Origin: Notospermus geniculatus
Taxonomy: Eukaryota > Nemertea > Pilidiophora > Heteronemertea > Lineidae
DNA: 64,000 nucleotides
Reading direction: 5' to 3'
NCBI GenBank assembly: GCA_002633025.1
Contig: NMRB01002298.1
Coordinates: 10,205-74,204 of the forward strand
Position numbering within the stretch: the first letter of the stretch is position 1
The DNA's letters: not shown here
Below: more model-generated notes on this DNA
Told to the model about the DNA's origin: nothing
Databases searched by the model: none
Seen by the model: the letters and a program-made list of their open reading frames with translations, nothing else

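Overview
Animal (metazoan) nuclear DNA. One very large split gene on the + strand fills almost the whole window, with GT-AG introns of roughly 0.1-5 kb, and an intronless G-protein-coupled receptor (GPCR) gene lies on the - strand inside its last visible intron. The introns are crowded with short inverted-repeat DNA elements (MITE/foldback type), tRNA-derived SINEs and minisatellites. This looks like a marine invertebrate such as an echinoderm, hemichordate or cephalochordate; I cannot fix the species from the sequence. Assembly Ns sit at 29886, 38036, 41120, 43602-43634 and 56917.

The + strand gene is a VPS13 bridge-type lipid-transfer protein, closest in its N-terminal half to animal VPS13A/VPS13C. 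I can place 64 exons or partial exons from 2302 to the right edge (about 8.5 kb of coding sequence, roughly 2,840 residues). The first coding exon(s) lie left of the window or were not recognised, and the C-terminal APT1/ATG2-C/PH-like part lies to the right. In order, the exons give: chorein-type N-terminus (2302-9272); extended repeating beta-groove segments (9765-35270), including a phospho-FFAT-like motif at 24837-24857; a long acidic, Ser/Glu/Pro-rich insert (35408-41200) that vertebrate VPS13A/C do not have at this length; and the VAB adaptor-binding domain (41429 onward), in which all six repeats with their conserved Asn can be seen.

Layout: 1-2301 repeats and presumed intron 1; 2302-13499 compact 5' exons; 13500-17814 large intron with MITEs, SINEs and a possible kinase glycine-loop fragment; 17815-35270 middle exons; 35408-41200 insert exons; 41429-59704 VAB exons, interrupted at 56918-58954 by a perfect palindrome that is probably an assembly artefact; 59705-63924 intron with the antisense GPCR; 63925-64000 start of the next VPS13 exon.

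No bacterial-type system (operon, CRISPR, phage) is present. The most informative unusual items are the FFAT-to-phospho-FFAT change, the acidic insert, a duplicated splice acceptor next to a MITE end, the nested GPCR with altered class A motifs, the 2 kb palindrome, and several TIR element families, one with TTAA target sites.
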